From Methylobacterium ajmalii (lineage in GTDB: Bacteria > Pseudomonadota > Alphaproteobacteria > Rhizobiales > Beijerinckiaceae): a stretch of DNA of 64,000 nucleotides. The stretch lies in NCBI RefSeq assembly GCF_016613415.1, contig NZ_JACWCT010000103.1, forward strand, positions 40,687-104,686. Direction: 5' to 3'. The first letter of the stretch is position 1. Each line of letters begins with the position of its first letter. Shown here piece by piece: positions 40,555-48,370 of the stretch. The notes beneath the pieces were generated by a model. The model was not told the origin of the DNA, searched no databases, and saw only the letters and a program-made list of their open reading frames with translations. Position numbers and translations under genes: made by a program.

Positions 40555-42009
40555 ATGGACGACGAGACGTTTCGGGCCTGGGCGCACCGGGCCGCCGACT
40601 GGTCGGTGGATTACCTCGAAGGCGTCGGCGAGCGGCCGGTGCGGGCGCAGGTGGCCCCCGGCGAGATCTTCCGCCAGTTGCCCGAGACCCCGCCCGCCGC
40701 GGGCGAGCCGATGGAGCGGATCTTTTCCGATCTCGACCGGGTGGTGATGCCGGGCATGACCCATTGGCAGCACCCGCGCTTCTTCGCCTACTTCCCGGCC
40801 AATGCCAGCCCGCCCTCCCTGGTGGCGGAGTTCGTCACCGCAGCGCTCGCCGCGCAATGCATGCTCTGGCAGACCTCGCCGGCCGCGACCGAGCTCGAGA
40901 CCCGGGTGATGGACTGGCTGCGCCAGATGATCGGCCTGCCGGAAGCCTTTTCCGGCGTGATCCAGGATTCGGCCTCGGGCGCGACGCTCGCCGCCCTCCT
41001 CACCGCGCGCGAGCGGGCGCTCGGCTTCACCGGCAACGCGACCGGCCTCGCGGGCGGACCGGCCCTGCGGGTCTACGCCTCGCAGCAGGTCCATTCCTCC
41101 GTCGACAAGGCGGTGCGCATCGCCGGCATCGGCGACGCCAACCTGGTGCGGATCCCCGTGACCGGCCCGCTCCACGGCATGGACCCGGACGCCCTCGACG
41201 CGGCGATCCGGGCCGACCGGGAGGCCGGGCGGGTGCCAGCCGCCATCGTCGCGTGCCTGGGCGGCACCGGCATCGGCGCCTGCGACCCGATCGAGGCGGT
41301 CGCCGCGGTGGCACAGCGGCACGGGGTGTTCCTTCACGTCGATGCCGCCTGGGCCGGCAGCGCGATGATCTGCCCCGAATTCCGCGACCTGATGCGCGGC
41401 GCCGAGCTCGCCGACAGCCTGGTGTTCAACCCGCACAAGTGGCTGTTCACCCATTTCGACTGCTCGGCCCATTTCGTCCGCGACCCGAAGGCGCTGACCG
41501 ATACGCTGGGCCTGCGCCCCGCCTACCTGCGCACGCTCGGGCGCGACGGCGTCGTCGACTACAACGAGTGGTCGATCCCGCTGGGGCGCCGCTTCCGGGC
41601 CCTGAAGCTGTGGTTCGTGATCCGCTCCTACGGCGTCGAGACGCTGCGGGAGATGATCCGCGCCCACGTCGCCTGGGCGCGGGAGCTCGCCGGGATCATC
41701 GACGCCGACCCGGATTTCGAGCTGACCTCGGCGCCGGTCCTGTCCCTGTTCAGCTTCCGCTACGCCCCTGCCGGTGCCGGCACCGGTGCCGGTGCTGGCA
41801 CCGGTGCTGGTGCGGACGACCTCGACGCGCTGAACGCCCGGCTTCTGGAGCGGATCAACGACGACGGCCGCACCTACCTGACCCAGACCCGCCACGAGGA
41901 CCGCTTCGTCCTCCGCTTCCAGGTCGGCCAGACCAATACGACGCGGGCGGACGTGATGACGGCGTGGGACGCGATCCGGGAGATCGCCGCGGGGTTGCGG
42001 GTGGGGTGA
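40555..42009 (+). CDS. PLP-dependent decarboxylase, aromatic-L-amino-acid decarboxylase type
   Basis: A 484-residue group II decarboxylase. Typical segments are MTHWQHPRFFAYFPANASPP (about 66-85), FSGVIQDSASGATLAALLTA (about 131-150), HVDAAWAGSAMICPEFR (about 262-278), and the PLP lysine in NPHKWLFTHFDCS (about 293-305). It would decarboxylate an aromatic amino acid such as Trp, Tyr, Phe or Dopa. The C-terminal part carries an unusual Gly/Ala/Thr repeat (about residues 404-421), where relatives have a short loop. GGGAGGAGCG before ATG 40555 supports the start. Confidence 0.93.
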   Translation: MDDETFRAWAHRAADWSVDYLEGVGERPVRAQVAPGEIFRQLPETPPAAGEPMERIFSDLDRVVMPGMTHWQHPRFFAYFPANASPPSLVAEFVTAALAAQCMLWQTSPAATELETRVMDWLRQMIGLPEAFSGVIQDSASGATLAALLTARERALGFTGNATGLAGGPALRVYASQQVHSSVDKAVRIAGIGDANLVRIPVTGPLHGMDPDALDAAIRADREAGRVPAAIVACLGGTGIGACDPIEAVAAVAQRHGVFLHVDAAWAGSAMICPEFRDLMRGAELADSLVFNPHKWLFTHFDCSAHFVRDPKALTDTLGLRPAYLRTLGRDGVVDYNEWSIPLGRRFRALKLWFVIRSYGVETLREMIRAHVAWARELAGIIDADPDFELTSAPVLSLFSFRYAPAGAGTGAGAGTGAGADDLDALNARLLERINDDGRTYLTQTRHEDRFVLRFQVGQTNTTRADVMTAWDAIREIAAGLRVG

Positions 42010-42025
42010 ACTGAAGGCCGGAGCA

Positions 42026-42658
42026 TCACGATGCGGATAGCTCCCTGCTCGTTCCGGAGTGTCCGCAGACCTCTATCCTGATCTGCGCGAAGGCCTCCTC
42101 CAGGAACGGGGCGGCGCTCCGGTCGCCGCCGGCCTGGATCCAGGCCTCGATCGCCAGCCGCATCGCGCCGAGGGAGACCATCGCGACGAGGCGCAAGGCC
42201 TGGCTGCGGGCGGGGTCCGGCCAGCGCTCGACGAGGGCCTCGTGCAAGGCCCGCTCGTGCAGGCCGTAGGTCGCCTGCTTGCGTGCCTGCAGGGTCTCGT
42301 TCGCGCGCAGCACCCGGTCGATGCTGATGAATTCCTGGGTGCGGATGCCCGCCACCAGGTGCAGCATGGCGCCCCGGACGACGTCGACCGGCGCCGCGTC
42401 GGGCTGGGCCAGCACCGCCTCGCGCAGCTGCGCGCCGAAACCCCGCATCTGCCAGTCCAGCAGGATCTCTTCCTTCGACCGGAAGTAGGAGAAGAACGTC
42501 CGACGCGAGATGCCGGCGGCCTCCGCGATGGCGTCGAGCGTCGTCGCCTCGTAGCCGCGCTCGCCGAACAGCCGCAGGCCGGTCTCGGCGATCCGCCGCA
42601 GCGTCTCCTGGCGCTTGCGCGCGCGCAGGCTCACGGGCTGTCCAGACTCGCTCTCCAT
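42026..42658 (-). CDS. TetR family transcriptional regulator
   Basis: 210 residues from ATG 42658. The TetR_N helix-turn-helix spans about residues 18-66 (RIAETGLRLFGERGYEATTL, ISRRTFFSYFRSKEEIL), followed by an all-helical ligand-binding half. It is divergent from the SDR gene at 42762. The 103 bp between them contain palindromic TGCAC-type boxes, so it probably represses itself and the SDR gene. The inducer is unknown. Confidence 0.92.
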   Translation of the reverse strand: MESESGQPVSLRARKRQETLRRIAETGLRLFGERGYEATTLDAIAEAAGISRRTFFSYFRSKEEILLDWQMRGFGAQLREAVLAQPDAAPVDVVRGAMLHLVAGIRTQEFISIDRVLRANETLQARKQATYGLHERALHEALVERWPDPARSQALRLVAMVSLGAMRLAIEAWIQAGGDRSAAPFLEEAFAQIRIEVCGHSGTSRELSAS

Positions 42659-42694
42659 GCGGCCTTCTCGCACGACGCTCCCCCCTTGAGAAGT

Positions 42695-42746
42695 TGCACC
42701 CGGTGCAGTAATAAATTTGCACTGAGTGCGATCATGCACTCGGTGA
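42695..42746. promoter_or_regulatory. operator cluster for the TetR regulator
   Basis: TGCACCCGGTGCA (42695-42707) and GCACTGAGTGC (42719-42729) are odd-length palindromes with a central base, and a third related half-site GCACTCGGTGA follows at 42736-42746. Their location between the divergent tetR and SDR genes is what TetR autoregulation needs. The last box abuts the SDR ribosome-binding region. Confidence 0.6.
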
Positions 42747-42761
42747 AAGGGAGTCGCGACC

Positions 42762-43685
42762 ATGTCGGGCTGGACGCTGGCCGATCTGCCGTCCCAGGCG
42801 GGACGCACCGCGATCGTCACCGGAACCGGGGGCCTCGGCCTCGAGGACGCCCTGGCGCTCGCCGGCGCCGGGGCGGAGGTGATCGTCGCCGGGCGCAACC
42901 CGGACAAGGGCGCGGCGGCGCTCGCCCGCATCCGGCAGGCGGTGCCGGAGGCGCGGGTCGCGTTCGAGCCCCTCGACCTCGCGAGCCTCGCCTCGGTCGC
43001 CACCTTCGCCGAGCGGATGGCGGGAAGCCGCGACCGGATCGACCTCCTGATCAACAACGCCGCCGTGATGGCCCCGCCGACGCGGCAGGTCTCCGCCGAC
43101 GGCCACGAGCTGCAATTCGCCACCAACCATCTCGGCCACTTCGCCCTCGCCGCGCGCCTGCTGCCGCTGCTGCGCCGGGCCGGCGCCCCGCGGGTCGTAT
43201 CGCTGTCGAGCGTCGCGGCCCGCAGCGGGCGCATCGCCTTCGACGACCTCCAGTCGGAGCGCGCCTACCGGCCGATGGCGGTCTACAGCCAGTCGAAGCT
43301 CACCTGCCTGATGTTCGCCCTCGAACTCCAGCGCCGCAGCGATGCCGGAGGATGGGGCCTTGCCAGCCTCGCCGCCCATCCGGGCATCGCCCGCACCGAT
43401 CTGCTGCCGAACGGCGCCGGCGCCCGCAGCGTCGGCGGGCTGGCGCGGAGCCTCCTGTGGTTCCTGTTCCAGCCCGTCGCGCAGGGCGCGCTGCCGACCC
43501 TCTACGCCGCGGCCGCGCCGGCGGCGAAAGCGGGCGGCTATTACGGCCCGATCCGCCTCGGCGAGACCCGCGGCGCGCCCGGCCCCGCGCGGATCCCCTC
43601 CCAGGCGCTGGACGAGGCGGCGGCCGCGCGGCTGTGGGAGATATCCGAGCGCCTCGCCGGCGTGAGCTTCCCGGAGGTCCGATGA
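42762..43685 (+). CDS. short-chain dehydrogenase/reductase
   Basis: A 307-residue classical SDR of the retinol-dehydrogenase/WW-oxidoreductase-like group. The cofactor motif is IVTGTGGLGLEDALALAG (about 19-36; the usual TGxxxGxG, with T in place of the common A/N). NNAAVMAPP (about 97-105), the catalytic Ser in SLSSVAARSG (about 148-157) and YSQSK with Tyr/Lys (about 175-179) are present. The substrate is unknown. It is probably controlled by the divergent TetR. The stop overlaps the next ATG as ATGA. Confidence 0.92.
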   Translation: MSGWTLADLPSQAGRTAIVTGTGGLGLEDALALAGAGAEVIVAGRNPDKGAAALARIRQAVPEARVAFEPLDLASLASVATFAERMAGSRDRIDLLINNAAVMAPPTRQVSADGHELQFATNHLGHFALAARLLPLLRRAGAPRVVSLSSVAARSGRIAFDDLQSERAYRPMAVYSQSKLTCLMFALELQRRSDAGGWGLASLAAHPGIARTDLLPNGAGARSVGGLARSLLWFLFQPVAQGALPTLYAAAAPAAKAGGYYGPIRLGETRGAPGPARIPSQALDEAAAARLWEISERLAGVSFPEVR

Positions 43686-43939
43686 CGCCGATCCTCGCCC
43701 GGATGGTCAGCGCAGGGCTGGTCGCCTCCGCATCTCTCGTGAACCTCCCGCCCTGTGCCGCGAAGGCGGCCGATCGCGCAGAGCGCTCCGTCGCCGTGGG
43801 CGAGGCAGGGCCCGTCCACCTCGCAGGCGACGCGGTGCAGCCTTTACGCAGTGCGATGCAGGACGGCAGACGGTCGCGCGGCGAGCGCGAAGACACGCCT
43901 CGTTCACCCCCGCCCCGCCCGCTCCGGCGGGCAGCGTAA
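43682..43939 (+). CDS. possible small exported protein (hypothetical)
   Basis: An 85-codon frame begins at an ATG overlapping the SDR stop (ATGA). The first 30 residues look like a signal peptide (hydrophobic LVASASLVNLPPCAAKAA). The rest is Arg/Pro-rich, and its last codons overlap, in antisense, the end of the gene at 43904-44113. It could instead be a decayed remnant. Translational coupling is the main argument for it. Confidence 0.3.
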   Translation: MTPILARMVSAGLVASASLVNLPPCAAKAADRAERSVAVGEAGPVHLAGDAVQPLRSAMQDGRRSRGEREDTPRSPPPRPLRRAA

Positions 43940-44113
43940 AACCGCCTCCACCTCCTCGCGGGTCTTGCCGCGCACCGCGTAGCCCATCGCCTCGAAGCGC
44001 TCGATCAGCGCCGGGCTGTCCTCGGTGGCGCAGGCGGCCCAGGCGGCCAACCGCTCGTTCATCGTGTGGAGTTCGGCGGACGGGTTGCGGTGCGGGGTGG
44101 ACGGTTCGTTCAT
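43904..44113 (-). CDS. small hypothetical protein, 69 residues
   Basis: ATG 44113 has AAGGATGG about 8 bp upstream. The peptide contains two helical, polar segments (LAAWAACATEDSPALIERFE and GKTREEVEAVLRCPPE) ending in a basic tail. The helical region resembles a short DNA/protein-interaction domain but I cannot name it. It is downstream of the Tat aldo/keto reductase on the same strand. Confidence 0.5.
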   Translation of the reverse strand: MNEPSTPHRNPSAELHTMNERLAAWAACATEDSPALIERFEAMGYAVRGKTREEVEAVLRCPPERAGRG

Positions 44114-44209
44114 GGGGGTGGCCATCCTTGACGACTGGGTCGTGCCGGCGGGAAGACGCAGGGTCAACGCGCCGGCAGCCGTCATGGTTGTGTCTTAAAA
44201 GCGCCGCCC

Positions 44210-45325
44210 TCACTCCATGGTGGGCGCCAGCTTCTTCACCCCCGGCACGTCCTCGCCGAGCCAGGCGGCGTTCTTGGCGGTGCCGTCGAAGGTGGCGCTC
44301 GTCTTGAACAGCTCGTACTTGCCCTCCAGCGCGTAGGGGCGGCTGCGGGTGAGCAGTTCCGCCACCGTCGCCTTGTCCATCGGCTTGAAGGTCTTCACCG
44401 CCTCGAAGGCCTGGTCGAGGTCGCGCTGGTTCTGGATGCCGGTGATGACCACCGAGGTCTGCAGGTTGAGCGAGAAGTGCAAGTACTCGATCGGCTTGAT
44501 CGGCGCGTCGCTCTTCAGGATCACCCCGTCGCCGAAGGTCTTCATGGCGAGCGCCGCGATGCCGTTCTGGACGAGGTAGGGCAGCACGAGGTGGCCGAAG
44601 CTGCGGAAATGCGCGTCCATCACGTTGAGCGGCATCTGCACGGAGTCGAAGTGGAAGCCGCGCTCGGCCGCCACCTCGAGCATCTGCAGGTGGATGCGCG
44701 GGTCCTTGTGGCCGGTGAAGCCGATATAGCGCAGCTTGCCGGCCTTTTTGGCTTCCTGGAACGCCTCCATGGCGCCGCCCTCGGCGAAGACCCGGTCGGG
44801 ATCGTCGTAGCGCAGGATCTCGTGGTGCTGCACGAGGTCGATCCGGTCGGTGCGCAGGCGGCGCAGCGACTGGTCGATCTGCTTCATCGCCTCCTGCTTG
44901 GTCCGCCCGTCCATCTTGGACATCAGGAAGACCTTGTTGCGATAGCCGTCCTGCTCGAGGGCGATGCCCATCCGCTCCTCGGAGCGGCCCTCGTTGTAGT
45001 CCCAGCAATTGTCCATGAAGGTGATGCCGCGGTCGACGCCCTCGTGGATCAGCCGCGTCGCCTCGGCATCGGTCACCGCGGACTTGCCGAGGTGGAAGCC
45101 GCCCATGCCGATCGCCGAGATCTTCTCGCCGGTGGGGCCGAAGGGCCGGTAGAGCATCTCGCCCCGGCGCTCGCCGGGATCGGTGACGAGCGGCAGGTCG
45201 GCGGGGTCGTTGGGCCGCGTGGTGGGCAACGGGGCGGGCGGGGCGTTCACGGCCGCCCCCGCGGAGCCGGAGACCGCGAGACCGGCCCCGAGGGCCGCAC
45301 CCTGCAGGAAGCTGCGACGTTCCAT
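44210..45325 (-). CDS. aldo/keto reductase with export signal
   Basis: 371 residues. The N-terminus MERRSFLQGAALGAGLAVSG is a twin-arginine-type signal (RRSFLQG), cleaved near AGA. The AKR barrel follows: MGGFHLG, the catalytic Asp and Tyr in FMDNCWDYNEGRSEE (about 103-117), Lys in VFLMSKMDG and His in DLVQHHEI, so the tetrad is complete. NADPH-dependent AKRs are normally cytosolic. A Tat signal means the protein would be exported folded with its cofactor. Confidence 0.88.
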   Translation of the reverse strand: MERRSFLQGAALGAGLAVSGSAGAAVNAPPAPLPTTRPNDPADLPLVTDPGERRGEMLYRPFGPTGEKISAIGMGGFHLGKSAVTDAEATRLIHEGVDRGITFMDNCWDYNEGRSEERMGIALEQDGYRNKVFLMSKMDGRTKQEAMKQIDQSLRRLRTDRIDLVQHHEILRYDDPDRVFAEGGAMEAFQEAKKAGKLRYIGFTGHKDPRIHLQMLEVAAERGFHFDSVQMPLNVMDAHFRSFGHLVLPYLVQNGIAALAMKTFGDGVILKSDAPIKPIEYLHFSLNLQTSVVITGIQNQRDLDQAFEAVKTFKPMDKATVAELLTRSRPYALEGKYELFKTSATFDGTAKNAAWLGEDVPGVKKLAPTME

Positions 45326-45347
45326 GGCGTTTCTCCTTGAGCGGGAT

Positions 45348-46025
45348 TCATCGGGACGACTCCGTCAGGCGGTTCGCCGCGTGGAGCAGGCGGAGCGCCG
45401 CGCAGGCCGCGCCGTAGCCGTTGTCGATGTTGACGACCGCGATCCCGGGCGCGCAGCTCGCCAGCACCGCGTCGAGGGCGGCGCGCCCGCCCTCCGCGAC
45501 GCCGTAGCCGACCGAGGTCGGCACCGCGATCACCGCGCCGGCGACGAGGCCGCCGAGCACGCTGGGGAGCGCCGCATCCATGCCGGCGGCGCAGATGACG
45601 ATCGGATGGGCCCGGATCTCCTCGACCCGCCGGGTCAGCCGCCACAGGCCGGCGACCCCGACATCGGCGATCAGCGTGGTGGCGTGGCCCTGGTAGGCCA
45701 GCGTCCGCTCGGCCTCGCGGGCCACCGGCACGTCCGAGGTGCCGGCCGCCACGATGGCGATGCGGGCGGGCCCCTCGACCGGACGCGCCGCGCCGAAGAA
45801 CGCCGTGCGCGAGACCGCGCAGTAATCGAGCCGGTCCCTGTACCGGAGGGCCGCGTGGCGCTCCGGGTCGAGGCGGGTGACGAGGAAACGCGCGCCCCGC
45901 TCGTCGGCCGCCGCCAGGATGGCGTCGATCTGGGCCGGCGACTTGCCGGCGGCGAACACCGCCTCCTCGAGGCCGATGCGCTCGGGTCGGGCGAAGTCGA
46001 GGGTGAATTCGTCGGAAAGGCTCAT
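45348..46025 (-). CDS. larB: nickel-pincer cofactor biosynthesis protein LarB
   Basis: 225 residues. LarB carboxylates and hydrolyses nicotinic acid adenine dinucleotide to pyridine-3,5-biscarboxylic acid mononucleotide, the first step to the nickel-pincer nucleotide. It contains a PurE-like fold with IVAAGTSDVPVAREAERTL (about 110-128), a GVAGLWRL segment, VICAAGMDAALPSVLGGLV (about 162-180), and VPTSVGYGVAEGG near the C-terminus. Its ATG overlaps the larE stop by 4 nt. It is the last gene of the larC-larE-larB operon. Confidence 0.93.
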   Translation of the reverse strand: MSLSDEFTLDFARPERIGLEEAVFAAGKSPAQIDAILAAADERGARFLVTRLDPERHAALRYRDRLDYCAVSRTAFFGAARPVEGPARIAIVAAGTSDVPVAREAERTLAYQGHATTLIADVGVAGLWRLTRRVEEIRAHPIVICAAGMDAALPSVLGGLVAGAVIAVPTSVGYGVAEGGRAALDAVLASCAPGIAVVNIDNGYGAACAALRLLHAANRLTESSR

Positions 46026-46846
46026 CGGGCCGGTCCCCCCGTCAGGAAGGCGCTGCCGGTGCGGTAGGGCGCGAAGGAGACCGGCGCTGCAGCGAGCCGG
46101 GCCGGCGCGCGCGCCGCGATGCGGCGGCCGAGATCGGCCCGCCTCGCATCGGGCAGGCCGGCGAGGCTGTGGGGATCGAGCTCGACCACGATACCGGCGG
46201 CCCGCACCCGGCAGCGCACCGCGCTCCTGGGACCGCTCTCGGCGCCCGTCGCCGTCAAATCCTCGCCGACCAGCCGCTCGACGGCGTGGATGAAGGCCAG
46301 GGTCTCGGGCTCGATCCGGATGCCGGTCTCGACCCGGCTCGACAGGCAGGGCGCCGAGGGCAGCTCCGCCACCGCGCCGAGGCCCAGGTCGCGGGCGAGC
46401 GCCCGCACCATCGCCTTGCTGAACCCCGCCTCGACGAAGGGGTGGCGCACCCCGTGCTCGCGGGCGGCGTCGAGGCCCGGGCGGTACTCGCCGAGGTCGT
46501 CGAGATTGGCACCGGACACGATCTGGCGCCCGGTTACCCGCCGGATCGCCCCGTAGAGGTTGGTCTTGCAGAAGAAGCAGCGGTTGACCGGATTCTCGCG
46601 ATAGGCCGGATCGGCGAACTCGCCGGCCTCGATCACCCGGAGCCGCCATCCCTCGCGGGCGGCCTCCGCCCGCACCCGCGCGGTCGCCTCGCCGGGCACG
46701 GCCGGGGAGACGGCATGCACCATCAGGGGCGGCTCAGGGCTGGTGCGATGCGCGATCGTCGCCAGCGTCAGGCTGTCGACCCCGCCGCTCACCGCGACGG
46801 CGATCGGCCCGAGCCCGTCGAGGACGGAGGCGAGGGTGGCGCTCAT
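46022..46846 (-). CDS. larE: sulfur transferase LarE (nickel-pincer cofactor)
   Basis: A 274-residue PP-loop ATPase that activates the pyridine mononucleotide carboxylates and adds sulfur. The PP-loop is AVSGGVDSLTLA (about 18-29). Cysteines occur as NRCFFCKTNLY (CxxC, about residues 88-98) and SAPCLSSRVETG (about 160-171), the latter at the place of the sacrificial cysteine of the Lactobacillus enzyme. Three such cysteines are the pattern described for LarE variants that hold an Fe-S cluster and can turn over sulfur. Overlaps larC and larB by 4 nt on each side. Confidence 0.93.
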   Translation of the reverse strand: MSATLASVLDGLGPIAVAVSGGVDSLTLATIAHRTSPEPPLMVHAVSPAVPGEATARVRAEAAREGWRLRVIEAGEFADPAYRENPVNRCFFCKTNLYGAIRRVTGRQIVSGANLDDLGEYRPGLDAAREHGVRHPFVEAGFSKAMVRALARDLGLGAVAELPSAPCLSSRVETGIRIEPETLAFIHAVERLVGEDLTATGAESGPRSAVRCRVRAAGIVVELDPHSLAGLPDARRADLGRRIAARAPARLAAAPVSFAPYRTGSAFLTGGPAR

Positions 46847-48150
46847 CGCCCGTCCTCCGGCAGTGCGAGGGCCAGGCGCTCGGCCTCGCGGCGCAGGGCC
46901 TGGCGGGCGGCGTGGCCCTCGGTCGCCAGGGCGTCGTCGGATTCCGCCTTGGCGGTCCGCCCGCCCGGCCGTGCGACGCTCTTCACCCGGACCGTCCGGC
47001 CCGCGACCTCGACGGTGTCGAGGCGCCGCGTCAGCGCCGCCCCCGAGACGGTGTGGTGGCGCAGCCCGATCGTGGTGGTCTCGCGAAAGCAGGCCTCGAT
47101 CGCCTCCTCGATCGCGTCGGCCCGGGCGAGCGCCCGGACATGGGTCATCATCCGGCCCTTCTTGCCGAAGACCGGCATCTGCACGACGTCGAAGATCTTG
47201 TCGTGCGCCCGCAGCCGGTCGAGCCCCATGGCGAGGTCCTCGGCCGACTGGTCGTCGACCTCGAACTCGATGATGCCGAGCTCGCGGTGACCGGGAGAGC
47301 CGGTCTCGCCCTGCTCCTCGAAGGCCAGCACCCGCAGCACGTTGCTCAGGCCCGGCAGCACCTTGGTGCCGAAGCCGAGGCCGCTGCGCAGGAGCCGGCG
47401 CGGCCCGCTCTTCCGAGGCTGCTCCCCGCAGAGATGGCGCAGGATCGCCGCGCCGGTCGGCGTCACCCGCTCGCCCGGCACGCCGTCGTCGAGGGTGAGG
47501 AAGCCTTCGAGCAGGAGCGCGGTCGCGGGCGCCGGGACCGGCAGCGGCCCGTGCTGGGTCATCACCCGCCCCGAGCCGAGGGGCAGGGCCGAGACCGACC
47601 AGCGGGTGGCGCCGATCGCATCGATCAGGTGCGCCGCCGCCACGATGTCGGCGATCGAATCCCAGGCGCCGACCTCGTGGAACGCCACGTCCGCGACCGG
47701 GATGCCGTGCACCCGCGCCTCGGCCTCGGCGAGATGCGCGAAGATCGCCAGCGTGTGGGCGAGCACCGCGGGAGACAGCCCGCTCGCCTCCAGGTCGCGG
47801 CGGATCGCGGACCAGTGCCGGTGCGCGTGACCGCCGCCGTGATGGTGGTGACGGTCATGATCGTGGTGGTGATGGGCGGCGTGGTCGCCGTGATGATCGT
47901 GATCGTGGTGGTGATGGCCGTGGTCGTCCGCCGGGCGGTCGGGCGCCTCGCCCTCGGGGCCGGCGACGGCGAAGCGCCGGCCCTGGAGCACGCCGTCGCC
48001 ATGGGCGAGGAGCGCGCAAGTCGTGCGGCCGCGGCTTGCTCGCGCCACGCTCTCGCGCACGCCCGCCTCGTGCTCCGGAAAGGCGTCGAGGAGCGCCGCC
48101 GCGACCATGTCGCCGGCCACGCCCCCGACGGCGTCGAGATGAATCTGCAT
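46843..48150 (-). CDS. larC: nickel insertion protein LarC
   Basis: A 435-residue CTP-dependent cyclometallase that inserts nickel into the pincer nucleotide. The N-terminus [20 protein letters not shown] is diagnostic, as are [20 protein letters not shown] and [12 protein letters not shown] His/Asp-rich insert (residues 77-112, for example [18 protein letters not shown]) resembles nickel-storage tails. In Lactobacillus plantarum larC is split and needs a programmed frameshift; here it is a single uninterrupted frame. ATG 48150 is chosen because it starts the conserved N-terminus. First gene of the lar operon. Confidence 0.93.
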   Translation of the reverse strand: MQIHLDAVGGVAGDMVAAALLDAFPEHEAGVRESVARASRGRTTCALLAHGDGVLQGRRFAVAGPEGEAPDRPADDHGHHHHDHDHHGDHAAHHHHDHDRHHHHGGGHAHRHWSAIRRDLEASGLSPAVLAHTLAIFAHLAEAEARVHGIPVADVAFHEVGAWDSIADIVAAAHLIDAIGATRWSVSALPLGSGRVMTQHGPLPVPAPATALLLEGFLTLDDGVPGERVTPTGAAILRHLCGEQPRKSGPRRLLRSGLGFGTKVLPGLSNVLRVLAFEEQGETGSPGHRELGIIEFEVDDQSAEDLAMGLDRLRAHDKIFDVVQMPVFGKKGRMMTHVRALARADAIEEAIEACFRETTTIGLRHHTVSGAALTRRLDTVEVAGRTVRVKSVARPGGRTAKAESDDALATEGHAARQALRREAERLALALPEDGR

Positions 48151-48370
48151 CGGGTCCTTCGTCCCGGCCTCGGAGTTGACGCCGGTCGTGGGCAGATCGG
48201 TCCGCGGGGCCTCACGGCAAGCGCCCCGGACAGACGGTCGCAGCGGGGACGGCCCGGACTTTCGCGCCCCGCCCCGGTGGATCCTCCCCACGCCCCGGGG
48301 CATAAGCCCCACCAACGACACGATGCCGACCGCCCGGGCGGTCGCGCATCATAGGAGAGGACGCGACCCC

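Noticed and set aside
46912..48354. Long plus-strand frame opposite the lar operon
   Set aside because: Composition is Arg/His/Asp repeats produced by the antisense of larC; no domain is recognisable.
48151..48370. Nickel/cobalt (NiCo) riboswitch upstream of larC
   Set aside because: I could not see the conserved helices in this 220-bp gap; a covariance-model search would be needed to decide.
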